Below, in pieces: positions 43,664 through 53,189 of a stretch of DNA of 64,000 nt. This DNA is from Clavibacter michiganensis subsp. insidiosus (lineage in GTDB: Bacteria; Actinomycetota; Actinomycetes; Actinomycetales; Microbacteriaceae): assembly GCF_002240565.1 (NCBI RefSeq), contig NZ_MZMO01000001.1, forward strand, positions 1 through 64,000. The letters run 5' to 3'. Under the pieces are notes generated by a model. The model was not told the origin of the DNA and made no database searches. It worked only from the letters and a program-made list of their open reading frames with translations. A program made the translations under genes and the position numbers. How positions within the stretch are numbered: position 1 is the stretch's first letter; every line of letters begins with the position of its first letter.

Positions 43664-45637
43664 GTGAGCGCGCCTAAGCTGCTGCGCGCGCCCGAGCAGC
43701 GGCGCGCCCGCGACGGGATCACCGCGTGGCTCCTCGACGGGCTGCCCGGCGCGTCCGGCGCGCACCCCGGCCCGCACGCCGAGACCGTCGAGAAGACGCA
43801 CTCGTGGTGGCGCGTCATGTGCCTCACGGGCGTCGACTACTTCTCCACGCTCGGCTACCAGCCCGCCATCGCGGCGGTCGCGGCGGGCCTGCTGTCGCCG
43901 CTCGCGACGCTCGTCCTCATCCTCCTGACGCTCCTCGGCGCCCTCCCCGTCTACCGGCGGGTGGCGCGCGAGAGCCCCCGCGGCGAGGGATCCATCGCCA
44001 TGCTCGAGCGCCTCCTCCCCTGGTGGGGCGGCAAGCTCTTCGTGCTCGTGCTGCTCGGGTTCGCGGCGACGGACTTCCTCATCACCATCACGCTGTCGGC
44101 CGCCGACGCGACCGCGCACGCCGTCGAGAACCCGTTCGCGCCCGCGTGGTTCTCCGGCAACGAGGTGCTGCTGGCCGCGCTCGCGTTCGTGTTCCTCCGC
44201 GGCTTCAAGGAGGCGATCTCCATCGCGGTCGTGCTCGTGGGCGTGTTCCTCGCGCTCAACGCCGTCGTGATCGTCGTCTCCCTCTTCCACGTCGCCGGGA
44301 ACCTGCAGGTCATCGACGACTGGTGGCTCGCGCTCACGGCGCAGCACGGCAACCCGCTCGTGATGGTGGGCATCGCGCTCATCGTCTTCCCGAAGCTCGC
44401 GCTCGGCCTCTCCGGCTTCGAGACGGGCGTCGCGGTGATGCCGCAGGTGCGCGGCGAGGACGACGCCGACGGGGTGCCGCGGGCGCGGATCCATGGCACG
44501 AAGCGGCTGCTCGCGACGGCGGCGCTCATCATGAGCGCGTTCCTCATCACGTCGAGCTTCGTGACCACGCTGCTGATCCCGCAGGCCGAGTTCCAGGACG
44601 GCGGCAAGGCCAGCGGCCGCGCGCTCGCGTACCTGGCGCACCAGTTCCTCGGCGACGGCTTCGGCACGCTCTACGACATCAGCACGATCTGCATCCTCTG
44701 GTTCGCGGGCGCCTCCGCGATGGCCGGGCTCCTCAACATCGTGCCGCGCTACCTGCCGCGCTACGGCATGGCGCCGCACTGGGCCGCGGCCGTGCGCCCG
44801 CTCGTGCTCGTCTTCACGGCCATCGCCGTGATCGTCACGCTCGTGTTCCAGGCGGACGTCGACCAGCAGGCCGGCGCCTACGCGACGGGCGTGCTCGTGC
44901 TCATCACCTCGGCCTCGGTCGCGGTGACGCTGTCGGCGAAGAAGGCCGGGCAGCGCAAGCGCACCATCGGGTTCGCGGTCATCGCGGCGGTGTTCGCGTA
45001 CACGACCGTCGTCAACGTGATCGAGCGGCCGGACGGCGTGCGGATCGCGGCGCTGTTCATCCTCGGGATCCTCGTGGTCTCGATCGTGAGCCGCGTGCAG
45101 CGGTCGTTCCAGCTGCGCGCGACCTCGCTGACGATGGACGAGCGGGCGCGCGCCTTCGTGACGGAGGACGCCGAGGACTACGGCGCGGTGAGCATCATCG
45201 CCCACGAGCCGGACGAACCCGGCGAGGGGCTGTCGGAGGCGGAGCAGATCGCCGAGTACCGCCGCAAGGCGAGCGACGAGCGGCGCGACAGCGGGATCCC
45301 GGCGCGGGCGCCCGTGATCTTCCTGGAGGTGACCCCGGGCGACTCGTCGGAGTTCGAGGAGGACCTCGTGGTGCGCGGCATCGTGCGCTGCGGCTTCCGC
45401 GTGCTCCAGGTCACGAGCGGCAACGTCCCCAACACGATCGCGGCCGTGCTCCTCGCCGTGCGCGACCTCACGGGCGTCAAGCCCGGCGTCTACTTCGAGT
45501 GGACGGAGGGGTCGCCCGTCGGCAACCTCCTCCGCTTCCTCGTCACGGGCACGGGCGAGGTCGCCCCCGTCACCCGCGAGGTGCTGCGGCGGGCGGAGCC
45601 GGTGCGGGCCAGGCGGCCGGATGTGCATGTGAGCTGA
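43664..45637 (+). CDS. APC family amino acid permease with cytoplasmic C-terminal domain
   Basis: A 657-residue protein. After a cytoplasmic start come [20 protein letters not shown] (first helix motif), about twelve helices, [38 protein letters not shown] and a helix block to about residue 480. A C-terminal soluble domain of about 170 residues follows ([60 protein letters not shown]). It probably imports amino acids or a cation. A degraded copy of its last part occurs at 48617-48684. The start is GTG 43664. Confidence 0.85.
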   Translation: MSAPKLLRAPEQRRARDGITAWLLDGLPGASGAHPGPHAETVEKTHSWWRVMCLTGVDYFSTLGYQPAIAAVAAGLLSPLATLVLILLTLLGALPVYRRVARESPRGEGSIAMLERLLPWWGGKLFVLVLLGFAATDFLITITLSAADATAHAVENPFAPAWFSGNEVLLAALAFVFLRGFKEAISIAVVLVGVFLALNAVVIVVSLFHVAGNLQVIDDWWLALTAQHGNPLVMVGIALIVFPKLALGLSGFETGVAVMPQVRGEDDADGVPRARIHGTKRLLATAALIMSAFLITSSFVTTLLIPQAEFQDGGKASGRALAYLAHQFLGDGFGTLYDISTICILWFAGASAMAGLLNIVPRYLPRYGMAPHWAAAVRPLVLVFTAIAVIVTLVFQADVDQQAGAYATGVLVLITSASVAVTLSAKKAGQRKRTIGFAVIAAVFAYTTVVNVIERPDGVRIAALFILGILVVSIVSRVQRSFQLRATSLTMDERARAFVTEDAEDYGAVSIIAHEPDEPGEGLSEAEQIAEYRRKASDERRDSGIPARAPVIFLEVTPGDSSEFEEDLVVRGIVRCGFRVLQVTSGNVPNTIAAVLLAVRDLTGVKPGVYFEWTEGSPVGNLLRFLVTGTGEVAPVTREVLRRAEPVRARRPDVHVS

Positions 45638-45731
45638 GGCGGCTACGCCTGTGCAGGAGCACAGCGGGCGGTTCGGCGTGCGCGTACGTTCAGCTCGACG
45701 TCGCTCGACGACGCGAATGGAATGGAATGCA

Positions 45732-46627
45732 ATGAAGACCCATGCCCGGGGAGCAACGATGCTCCTCGCTTTGACAATGATCATCTCCGTGAACGGCCTC
45801 ATGGCCGAAGCAGCACCGCAGCAGAGAACCTGGGAGACACTTCCACGCATGCGCTCGTGGACAAGGCGCTCATAGGTGTCGGCCAATCCGACCGCGTCGG
45901 TCTCGGCTGGGCCACCCCGGATACGCCGAGAGCCGCCTCCATCCCCAAGCCATCAGGCGAGATGAGCGTGAAGCCAGCGCTCACGAACGACTCCCTCGTA
46001 CGGGCTCGTCCGGGAGAGATTCAAGCGGTGACCGTTCTGCGCGACCGAGCCACCACGACCTCCTTCTCACTACATCTCCCGACAGGTCTCCGCGCTGTCC
46101 CGCACGGAGCAGGATTCGACATCGTGGCGGGTTTCCAAGCGGGTGGGAGGACCACCGCGGCCGGTCGCATCGACGCACCATGGGCACTTGGAGCTGCTGG
46201 CAAGCCCGTCAGCACGCACTTCTCCCTCGAAGGCGACACCCTGACGCAGACGATCGACGCGGAGGGAGCCGCGTTCCCCGTCGTCGTGGATCCGCTTGTG
46301 ACCCTCGGCTTGGCGAATGCGGCACAGGGCATCGGCTTTTACGTCAATCTGCTCGGCTCGCAGATGCGTCAGATCGCCGCAGCGGCCGCATTTCTAGGGT
46401 CGGTCGGCGTAGCCAGCTTGTGCGCGGCGGCATCGAAGATCCCCAATGCCGTCAAGTGGTTCGTCGTCGCGGGCTGCGCGGCATTCGGTGCCCCGAAGCT
46501 CATGGACATCATCAGCTTCGTGAAGAACGCGTACGACTCAGGAAACTACGGCTTCAACACCTGCTATCAAACTCGGATCGAAGGTGGCCGACCGTGGATC
46601 CAGACTGACCACTCGAATTGCGAATGA
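45732..46627 (+). pseudogene. Secreted protein of unknown type, low GC, frameshifted; possible toxin
   Basis: ATG 45732 starts a signal peptide (MLLALTMIISVNGLMAEAAP). Near 45825 the frame shifts by -1 or +2 and the mature part continues STHALVDKALIGVGQ to TGA 46627. It holds a beta-rich region (VTVLRDRATTTSFSLHLPTG, APWALGAAGKPVSTHFSLEG, AAFPVVVDPLVT) of the kind found ahead of variable C-terminal domains in actinobacterial secreted proteins. It then has a hydrophobic helical domain with four Cys (SLCAAASK, AGCAAFGAP, FNTCYQT, HSNCE). GC falls to 50-62% against about 73% around it, so it was acquired. A small membrane protein follows after 16 bp. A toxin or bacteriocin with immunity protein is my inference. 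Confidence 0.55.
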
Positions 46628-46643
46628 GAAGGGCACCGGCATC

Positions 46644-46877
46644 ATGAAGCGCTTGCGACCATCCGACATTCTCTATCTCGCCATATTGATCGTGGTCGGG
46701 ACGTTGAGCATCGCGCTCCCCCAGGATCGCGCTCTCGTCCAAGGGATCGCGATCGGCGCGACGGCGGTCCTCCTGGTGGTCGGATTCCTCGAGTACAGGA
46801 ATCGAAGGAGGCACCAGGCCGCTCAGGACCCGTCGCTCGAGCGTTCCGTGAGCGACGGCGGCGACTCGCCTTCGTGA
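46644..46877 (+). CDS. Small two-helix membrane protein, possible immunity protein
   Basis: A 77-residue protein with helices LYLAILIVVGTLSIALP and ALVQGIAIGATAVLLVVGFL and a basic then polar tail (EYRNRRRHQAAQD). ATG 46644 lies 16 bp after the stop of the secreted-protein gene and shares its lower GC, so the two form one unit. Immunity proteins of membrane-active bacteriocins are often of this size and form. No family match is recognised. Confidence 0.6.
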   Translation: MKRLRPSDILYLAILIVVGTLSIALPQDRALVQGIAIGATAVLLVVGFLEYRNRRRHQAAQDPSLERSVSDGGDSPS

Positions 46878-47009
46878 CACCTCCTGTGGTGCAGGGCGCA
46901 GTGCGGTCGCCGCATGTGCGCCTTGCATCGCGGCGTGGCAGGCGGCACGTGGGAGCGACGGTGCGGTCGCGGCATCGCCGATCCTGACCGCGGACGCGGG
47001 GCCCAGCAC

Positions 47010-48017
47010 CTACTGCGACCGGGCGTCGGGACCCCGCGCCCGCCGGCTTCGCTCCTGCGCGGAGCGGAGGCGGGCGGCCAGGGCGCCGGCCGCCTCGCGC
47101 AGCTCCTCCGGGCCGATCACGGAGAACGGCGCGTCGAAGCGGGCCACGGCGGCGAGGACCCCGGTCCACGACCACGAGCCGACGGTGATCCGCGTCGAGG
47201 TCGCCGACACCTCCTCCATCTCGCCGTCGCCGATCCACGGCGCGACCGCCCGGGCGGGCAGCTCGACGAGCAGCTCACCCGTGCAGGGCCAGCGGTCCTC
47301 CGACGCGGATCCCCTCGCCCGGGCCGCGAGGAACGACCGCGCGTCCGCCGCGGGCAGCTCCCGCGGCGCGAACCGCGGGCCCGTCGGCGTGCGCGGCAGC
47401 ATCCCGTCGAGGCGGAAGGTGCGCCAGTCGTCGCGATCGAGGTCCCACGCCACGAGGTACCACCGCGAGCGCCGAGCCACGATCGCGTGCGGCTGGACGC
47501 GCCGGGACGATCCCTCCTGCCCGACGCGATCGAGCAGGTCGAAGCGCAGCGTCAGCCGGTCGCGGACCGCCGCGCTCACGGCCTCCAGCACCGCCGGATC
47601 CACGCGGGGCTCGGCGCCGGGCCCCGGCTCCGGTTCCGCGCCCGTGAAGCGGATGCCGTCGATCCGGTGCCGGAGACGCGACGGCATGACCTGCCGCACG
47701 GTCGCCAGGGCGCGCGCCGCCGCCTCGTCGACGTCGACGCCCATCGCGGGCGCCGCCTGGAGCGCGACCGCGATCGCGACGGCCTGCTCGTCGTCGAACA
47801 GCAGCGGCGGCAGCTCAGCCCCGGCCGCCAGCCGGTAGCCGCCGTCCGGCCCCTTCACCGAGCGGATCTCGTACCCGAGCTCGCGGAGCCGCTCGACGTC
47901 GCGGCGGACGGTGCGCGGGGTGACCTCGAGGCGCTCGGCGAGGATCCGCCCCGGCCAGTCGCGCCGGGTCTGCAGCAGCGACAGGAGGGACAGCATCCGC
48001 GACGAGCTCCCGATCAT
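47010..48017 (-). CDS. YafY/WYL-domain transcriptional regulator
   Basis: A 335-residue regulator: N-terminal HTH_11 (MLSLLSLLQTRRDWPGRILA, TPRTVRRDVERLRELGYEI, KGPDGGYRLAAG) and a WYL domain (PHAIVARRSRWYLVAWDLDR with the WYL motif, TFRLDGMLPRTPTG) plus the C-terminal WCX part. It is divergent from the VOC gene and very probably controls it. GAGACT lies six bases before ATG 48017, a variant of the leaderless pattern. Confidence 0.9.
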   Translation of the reverse strand: MIGSSSRMLSLLSLLQTRRDWPGRILAERLEVTPRTVRRDVERLRELGYEIRSVKGPDGGYRLAAGAELPPLLFDDEQAVAIAVALQAAPAMGVDVDEAAARALATVRQVMPSRLRHRIDGIRFTGAEPEPGPGAEPRVDPAVLEAVSAAVRDRLTLRFDLLDRVGQEGSSRRVQPHAIVARRSRWYLVAWDLDRDDWRTFRLDGMLPRTPTGPRFAPRELPAADARSFLAARARGSASEDRWPCTGELLVELPARAVAPWIGDGEMEEVSATSTRITVGSWSWTGVLAAVARFDAPFSVIGPEELREAAGALAARLRSAQERSRRARGPDARSQ

Positions 48018-48120
48018 GGATCCAGTCTCGCCGGAGTAGAGGACCGTCCCTGACCTCCACCCCCGGGAGAGTGCTCCCCAGCGGCCCGATCCCCGGCCCG
48101 CACCCACACGAGGAGACACC

Positions 48121-48588
48121 GTGAGCATCACGACCACCACCCACCTCAACTTCCGCGGCACCGCGCGCCAGGCGCTCGACTTCTACCAGGCCGTCTTCGG
48201 CGGGCAGATCGCCGTCACGGCCTACTCCGACTTCGGCATGCCGGCCGAGGCCCCCGGCGCGGACAAGGTCGTCTTCGGCCAGCTCGAGACGGCCGACGGC
48301 TTCCGGCTCATGGCCTACGACGTGCCCGGCCACGACGACGCCGACGGCAGCGCGATCGCCGGCACCACGACGCGCGCGCAGGGCGCGACGATCACCGACC
48401 GCACCTTCTTCCAGTCGGTGCGGGGCGAGACGCTGGACGAGATCGAGAGTCTGTGGAGCGGGCTCGCCGAGGGCGCGACCGTGATCGAGCCGCTCGCGGC
48501 ATCCGCCTGGTCGGCGGGCTTCGGGATGCTCACCGACCGCTTCGGCGTGACCTGGATCCTCGACGTGCAGGCGCCCGCCGCGGGCTGA
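48121..48588 (+). CDS. VOC family protein (PhnB-like)
   Basis: A 155-residue PhnB/3-demethylubiquinone-methyltransferase-like VOC protein: LNFRGTARQALDFYQAVFGG, VVFGQLETADGFRLMAYDVP, FFQSVRGETLDEIESLWSGL and FGMLTDRFGVTWILDV. It starts at GTG 48121 after GAGGAGACACC. Pairing with a divergent YafY-type regulator is a frequent arrangement and suggests induction by a small molecule. Confidence 0.88.
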   Translation: MSITTTTHLNFRGTARQALDFYQAVFGGQIAVTAYSDFGMPAEAPGADKVVFGQLETADGFRLMAYDVPGHDDADGSAIAGTTTRAQGATITDRTFFQSVRGETLDEIESLWSGLAEGATVIEPLAASAWSAGFGMLTDRFGVTWILDVQAPAAG

Positions 48589-48616
48589 CAGCGCGGTCCC
48601 GGATGCGGGTGGTGCG

Positions 48617-48684
48617 GCGCTCCCCGCCGTGCGCGACCTCACGGGCGCGATCCCGGCGTCCGCTTCGAGTGGACGGGCGGATCG
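48617..48684 (+). pseudogene. Degraded copy of the amino acid permease 3' region
   Basis: This 68-base stretch aligns with 45449-45515 inside the APC permease gene (the part encoding [19 protein letters not shown]) with about 56 of 66 bases identical and one base lost. It is a non-coding scrap of a second permease gene. The two copies are direct repeats that bracket the toxin-like pair, the YafY gene and the VOC gene. Confidence 0.6.
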
Positions 48685-48764
48685 GGGGCTCGGGCCTCGA
48701 CTCCCGCGCGACGGGGACGGGAGGCTCGAAGGGCCGACCGTCTCCACGACCGCGAGGAGCACCC

Positions 48765-49334
48765 ATGACCGCCCACCCCCACCTGGGCGTCCCCGCGATC
48801 TCCGGCGCGGTGATCGCCGGCTTCCTCGCCCTCACCGGATGCACCGGAGCGCCGGCCGAGACCGATCCGGCTCCCGTCGTCCCGACGCCCACCGCCGCGG
48901 CGGGACCGGAGGCATCGCCGAGCGACGCGCAGCGCTTCGCGTCCCTCGACGACTCCGTCTCGCGACAGCACGCGTCGTGGGAGCACGCGGGCGACTTCTC
49001 CGGGACATCCGCCGCGCTCGAGGAGGTGAGCCGGGAGGGGACGCTGACGGCCGGCATCGCGCCCGGGAGCGCGGGCACCATCGACGTCACGCTCCCGGCG
49101 CCCCGGGATCCCGGCGCGGACACGGTCGTGATGACCGCGGACTGCACGGGCACGGAGACGTACTGGATCCGGGTCGTGCAGGAGAACCCGAACCTGGTCG
49201 GCGCGACCTGCGGCACGGACGGACGGGGCGTGATCGGCGTCCCGCTCGACGATCCGACCGCTGCCACCGAGCTCGAGGTCACGGTCCCCGAGGGCAGCCG
49301 CATCTGGCTGGCCACCTACTACGCGGCGGGGTGA
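48765..49334 (+). CDS. Lipoprotein of unknown function
   Basis: A 189-residue protein with an N-terminal helix AISGAVIAGFLALTG and lipobox LTGC, a Pro/Thr/Ala linker and a beta-rich domain (TLTAGIAPGSAGTIDVTLPA, VVMTADCTGTETYWIRVVQ, LVGATCGTDGRG) with two Cys likely to be paired. It should be anchored on the outer face of the membrane. No family recognised. ATG 48765 follows GCGAGGAGC. Confidence 0.75.
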   Translation: MTAHPHLGVPAISGAVIAGFLALTGCTGAPAETDPAPVVPTPTAAAGPEASPSDAQRFASLDDSVSRQHASWEHAGDFSGTSAALEEVSREGTLTAGIAPGSAGTIDVTLPAPRDPGADTVVMTADCTGTETYWIRVVQENPNLVGATCGTDGRGVIGVPLDDPTAATELEVTVPEGSRIWLATYYAAG

Positions 49335-49395
49335 GACCGCCGGCGGCACGCGGCGCCGCGCGCCCCCGCATTCGCCACGCGCCGGAATCTCCCCC

Positions 49396-49413
49396 ATCGG
49401 TCACCTGACCGAT
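49396..49413. promoter_or_regulatory. Perfect 8-bp dyad, probable TetR operator
   Basis: ATCGGTCA CC TGACCGAT lies 21 bp before the start of the binding protein gene. The TetR gene three genes downstream is the obvious candidate to bind it. Confidence 0.5.
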
Positions 49414-49433
49414 TGCGAGGAGGGCCCGTCCCG

Positions 49434-50948
49434 ATGCCATCGATCGTCCCCATCCGCAGCGCGCTCGCCGGCGCGAGCAGCACCACCATCCCCGAGGCCG
49501 CCGCCACCGGCACGCCCGTGCAGGGCGGGCGCCTCCGCGTCGCGCGCCCGGCCGCATCCGCCGCCGAGACCCTCGACTCCGCGAGCTCGCTCTCCGCGTA
49601 CGAGTACCTCGGCGCCCTCTACAACCGGCTCGTGAAGCTGAACGAGAAGGGCGAGACGATCCCGGACCTCGCCGAGGAGTGGTCGGCGTCGCCCGACGGC
49701 ATCACCTGGACCTTCCGCCTCCGCCGCGACGTGCGCTTCCACGACGGCACCCGGTTCACGGCGGCCGACGCGATCGCCTCGATCCAGCACGTCATCGATC
49801 CCGCGACGGCCTCCCCGCAGGGCGGCGTGCTCGGCGACATGCTCCACCCGGGCAGCATGTCGGCGCCGGACCCGCACACCCTCGTCTTCCAGCTGAAGAC
49901 CCCCGACGCGGAGTTCCCGTCGCTGCTCACGGCGTACCAGTGCTACATCGTGCCGGCCGACGCGATCGCGACCATCGGGAGCACCGGCATCGGCACGGGG
50001 CCGTTCCGCCTCTCGTCGTTCCACCCCGCGGGATCCGGCAGCGTCGAGGCCTTCGAGGACCACCTCGCCGGCCGGCCGGTGCTCGACGGCATCGACTTCT
50101 CCTCCATCCAGGACACGACGGCCCGCGTGAACGCGCCGCTGGCCGGTCAGATCGACCTCATCTCGCAGACCAACCTCGACTTCGCCACGGCCCGCGTCGT
50201 CTCGGCGTCGAGCCGCGCCACGGTCGCGCGCGTGGAGAACGCGCAGTGGTACGCGATCCCGATGCTCGCCACGAGCGCCGAGTTCCAGGATCCGCTCGTG
50301 CGCCAGGCCATGAAGCTCGCGTACGACCCCGAGCAGATCCTCGCGACGGCGCTGCAGGGCACGGGCACCGCCGGCTGGGACAACCCGGTGCCGCCGTCGC
50401 TCGCCGCGTTCGTCGACGTCGACCGCGCCTACGACCCCGACCAGGCCAAGGCGCTGCTGGCGAAGGCGGGCGCGCCGGGGCTCCGGACCACGATCCACGC
50501 CTCGAGCTACGAGTCGGTGTTCACGCCCATGGCGGTCGCCTACCGCGACCAGGTGGCGGCCGCGGGCATCGACCTCACGGTCACGAACGCCTCCTCCGAC
50601 TCCTACTACACGGAGATCTGGATGCAGAAGCCGCTCATGGTGAGCTACTGGTTCACCGGCCGGCCCATCGACCAGCTGCTCAACCAGATCTTCCGCACCG
50701 GCTCCTCCTACAACGAGAGCGCGTGGTCGAACCCGACCTTCGACGCGCTCCTCGACGACGGCCGCGCCACGATGGACGACGCGAAGCGGCTGACGCTCTA
50801 CCAGGACGCCCAGCGGATCGTCGTGGAGGACAGCGCCGACATGACGCCCATGTTCGGCGACCGGCTCGTGGGCATCTCGCGCGACGTCGTCAACTACCGC
50901 GAGTACGGCTTCGAGTTCGACCACCTCCAGATCGGATTCCGCCGATGA
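49434..50948 (+). CDS. Peptide/nickel ABC transporter substrate-binding protein, no normal signal peptide
   Basis: A 504-residue family 5 solute-binding protein (SBP_bac_5): GGRLRVARPAASAAETLDSA, YEYLGALYNRLVKLNEKGET, DLAEEWSASPDGITWTFRLR, VRFHDGTRFTAADAIASIQH and YDPEQILATALQGTGTAGWD. The N terminus is only MPSIVPIRSALAGASSTT: a lipobox-like LAGA stands where LAGC is expected and the hydrophobic stretch is too short. Export is therefore doubtful unless an upstream part is missing. A GAGGAGGG site precedes ATG 49434. Its stop overlaps the next gene by 4 bp (ATGA). Confidence 0.85.
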   Translation: MPSIVPIRSALAGASSTTIPEAAATGTPVQGGRLRVARPAASAAETLDSASSLSAYEYLGALYNRLVKLNEKGETIPDLAEEWSASPDGITWTFRLRRDVRFHDGTRFTAADAIASIQHVIDPATASPQGGVLGDMLHPGSMSAPDPHTLVFQLKTPDAEFPSLLTAYQCYIVPADAIATIGSTGIGTGPFRLSSFHPAGSGSVEAFEDHLAGRPVLDGIDFSSIQDTTARVNAPLAGQIDLISQTNLDFATARVVSASSRATVARVENAQWYAIPMLATSAEFQDPLVRQAMKLAYDPEQILATALQGTGTAGWDNPVPPSLAAFVDVDRAYDPDQAKALLAKAGAPGLRTTIHASSYESVFTPMAVAYRDQVAAAGIDLTVTNASSDSYYTEIWMQKPLMVSYWFTGRPIDQLLNQIFRTGSSYNESAWSNPTFDALLDDGRATMDDAKRLTLYQDAQRIVVEDSADMTPMFGDRLVGISRDVVNYREYGFEFDHLQIGFRR

Positions 50949-51421
50949 ACGTCTCCGCGCAGGTGCTGCGCCGCGTCGGCACGGCGATCCTCACGATCGT
51001 GCTCGCGTCGCTGTTCGTCTTCCTCGCGATCCAGCGGATCCCCGACGACTCCGGCCTGCCCGAGCGCAGCGTCTCGCACGACGTCGCGACCGGCGAGTGG
51101 ACGCTCGACGTCGACCCCGGCTACGGCGGATCGCGGATCTACCCCGACGGCCTCGTCTTCACCGAGTCGAGCCGCGAGGCGTACCGGATCACGGAGGGCG
51201 ACCCGACCTCGGCGGTCGCGGAGTCGCGCTGGGCCATCGGCCTCGAGAAGCCCGGCTGGCGCGCGCGCCTGGAGACGACCTCACGCGTGACGGCCGACGC
51301 TGGCGCGTTCCGCGTCGTCAACACGCTCCGGGCGTGGGCGCGCGACGGCGGCCCGGGCACGCCCGAGGTGCTCGTCGCCGACCGCGTGTTCGACGACCTC
51401 GTGCCACGGACCTCCGCATGA
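50945..51421 (+). pseudogene. In-frame fusion of an ABC permease N terminus to the C terminus of a CocE-type hydrolase
   Basis: The ORF is open for 158 codons but chimeric. Residues 1-31 (MNVSAQVLRRVGTAILTIVL, FLAIQRIP) are the first helix of a peptide ABC permease. From about residue 33 on (DDSGLPERSVSHDVATGEWT, YPDGLVFTESSREAY, AESRWAIGLEKPGWRARLET, EVLVADRVFDDLVPR) it is the C-terminal beta domain of a CocE/NonD-type acyl hydrolase. The junction lies in AGCGGATCCCC at about 51033-51043. The rest of the permease, other transporter genes and the hydrolase catalytic domain are gone. It probably has no function, though it may be translated. Confidence 0.6.
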
Positions 51422-51431
51422 GCGGCGCGCG

Positions 51432-52016
51432 ATGATCGTCGAGGCGGTGCGCGCGGTGATCCTCCGCCAGGGCCTCACCGCCACCGGCCTCCGCGACATC
51501 GCGGCCGAGGCCGGCGTCTCGGTCGGCACCGTGACGTACCACTTCGCGAGCGTGGCGGAGATCCTCGACGAGGTCGTCGTGCTCGAGACCGACCGGTTCT
51601 CCGCGTCGATCGTCGAGGAGGTGGACGCGGATCCGGATCCCGTGCACGGCGTCCGCCTGCTGGTCGAGCCGCTCTTCACGGGTACCGACGAGGCCGAGGC
51701 GCACTGGCGGCTCTGGTCGGACTACTGGACCGCCGTCGCGCGCCAGCCCGGCCTCACCGCCGACCGGCTGGAGCGCATCCGCGTGTGGGAGGCGTGCCTC
51801 GTCCGCACCATCCGCCGCGGCGTCGAGGGCGGCGCGTTCCGGGCGGTGGACGCGCCCGAGGTCGCGCTCAAGCTCGCGGCGTACAGCGACGGGATCGCGA
51901 CGCAGCTCTCCCAGAAGGTGCCCGGCCTCGACAACACGCGCGCGCTCGCGTGGATCTGGACCTTCCTCGACGCCGAGCTCGCCCATCCCGCCGACGGGAC
52001 GCCGCTCTTCCGATGA
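51432..52016 (+). CDS. TetR/AcrR family regulator, start possibly damaged
   Basis: A 194-residue protein with the TetR helix-turn-helix right at the start (MIVEAVRAVILRQGLTATGL, RDIAAEAGVSVGTVTYHF) and a TetR_C-type domain with HWRLWSDYWTAVARQPG. An ATG at 51418 overlapping the preceding stop reads only five codons in another frame, which suggests the original start was there and one base has been lost. It probably regulates this operon through the dyad at 49396. Confidence 0.82.
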   Translation: MIVEAVRAVILRQGLTATGLRDIAAEAGVSVGTVTYHFASVAEILDEVVVLETDRFSASIVEEVDADPDPVHGVRLLVEPLFTGTDEAEAHWRLWSDYWTAVARQPGLTADRLERIRVWEACLVRTIRRGVEGGAFRAVDAPEVALKLAAYSDGIATQLSQKVPGLDNTRALAWIWTFLDAELAHPADGTPLFR

Positions 52017-52096
52017 CCGGGGCATGATGAGCGAGGCGACGCGGCCCGACGGCGCGCGGACGCCGACCCGCCCACCGCCGAACGCCCGGAGGATCC

Positions 52097-53056
52097 ATGC
52101 TCATCGAACCCGTCGACGCCGCCCGCGCGCACGTCAGCAGCCACGTCGACCCCGAGGACTTCGACGCGTTCTGGGCCGACACCCTCGCCGAGGCCGCGCA
52201 GCACGACCTCGACGTGCGGCTCGCATCCGTGGAGACCGACCTCGCGCTCGTCGACGTGCAGGACGTGACCTTCGCGGGATCCGGCGGCACCGACGTGCGC
52301 GCCTGGCTCCGCACCCCCGCGGGCGCGACCGGACCGCTTCCCACCGTGGTCTCGTACGTCGGCTACGGCGGCGGACGCGGACGCGCCGAGGAGACGCTGA
52401 TCTACGCGGCCGCCGGCTTCGCGCACCTGCAGATGGACACCCGCGGCCAGGGCTCGTACTGGAGCGCCGGCGACACCGCCGACCACGGCGAGGCCGGCCC
52501 CGCGATCCCCGGCTTCATGACCCGCGGCATCGCCTCGCGGGAGTCCTACTACTACCGCCGCCTCTTCACCGACGCGGTCCGCGCGGTCGACGTGGCGCGG
52601 TCGCTCGACGTGGTGGATCCCCCGCGCATCGCCGTGCAGGGCGGCAGCCAGGGCGGCGGCATGGCCCTCGCGGTCGCCGGGCTCCGCGACGACCTCGCGG
52701 CGGTCTCGGCCTACGTGCCGTTCCTCTGCGACATCGAGCGGGCCACCCACATCACCGACGCGTACCCGTACCACGAGGTCGTCGACTACCTGAAGACGCA
52801 CCGGGGACGCGGCGAGGACGTGCACGCCGTGCTGCGGTACTTCGACGGCGTCGCGTTCTCGCGTCGCGCCACCGCGCCCGCCCGCTTCTCGGTGGGTCTC
52901 ATGGACGCGACCTGCCCGCCCTCCACCGTCTACGGCGCCTTCAACTCCTACGCGGGCGAGAAGGAGATCGTCGAGTGGGAGTACAACGGCCACGACGGCG
53001 GCGGCATCGACGACGAGCTCGGCACGCTCGCGTTCCTGCGGCGCGCGATGGGCTGA
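52097..53056 (+). CDS. Acetylxylan esterase / cephalosporin-C deacetylase (CE7)
   Basis: A 319-residue alpha/beta hydrolase of the CE7 family: DVTFAGSGGTDVRAWLRTPA, YVGYGGGRG, MDTRGQGS (conserved RGQ), nucleophile in VQGGSQGGGMALA, Asp in SVGLMDATCPPSTVYGAFN and His in YNGHDGGG. It removes acetyl groups from xylan fragments in the cytoplasm, as no signal peptide is present. It fits the sugar and peptide import context. ATG 52097 follows GGAGGATCC. Confidence 0.9.
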   Translation: MLIEPVDAARAHVSSHVDPEDFDAFWADTLAEAAQHDLDVRLASVETDLALVDVQDVTFAGSGGTDVRAWLRTPAGATGPLPTVVSYVGYGGGRGRAEETLIYAAAGFAHLQMDTRGQGSYWSAGDTADHGEAGPAIPGFMTRGIASRESYYYRRLFTDAVRAVDVARSLDVVDPPRIAVQGGSQGGGMALAVAGLRDDLAAVSAYVPFLCDIERATHITDAYPYHEVVDYLKTHRGRGEDVHAVLRYFDGVAFSRRATAPARFSVGLMDATCPPSTVYGAFNSYAGEKEIVEWEYNGHDGGGIDDELGTLAFLRRAMG

Positions 53057-53189
53057 CGGGCGCGGGGATCCGACGCCCGGCGAGCGCGGGGATCGCCGCT
53101 GGTCTGGGGGCGCGAACCGCCCCGCTGTCGGCCGTTCCGCGTAACCTGGGAGCACCTCGCCGGTGGAGCGAGCGGACCGGGAGGACATC

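Noticed and set aside
45732-45875. Programmed -1 frameshift in the secreted-protein gene
   Set aside because: No slippery heptamer or downstream structure is seen near 45825. A mutation or base error is simpler.
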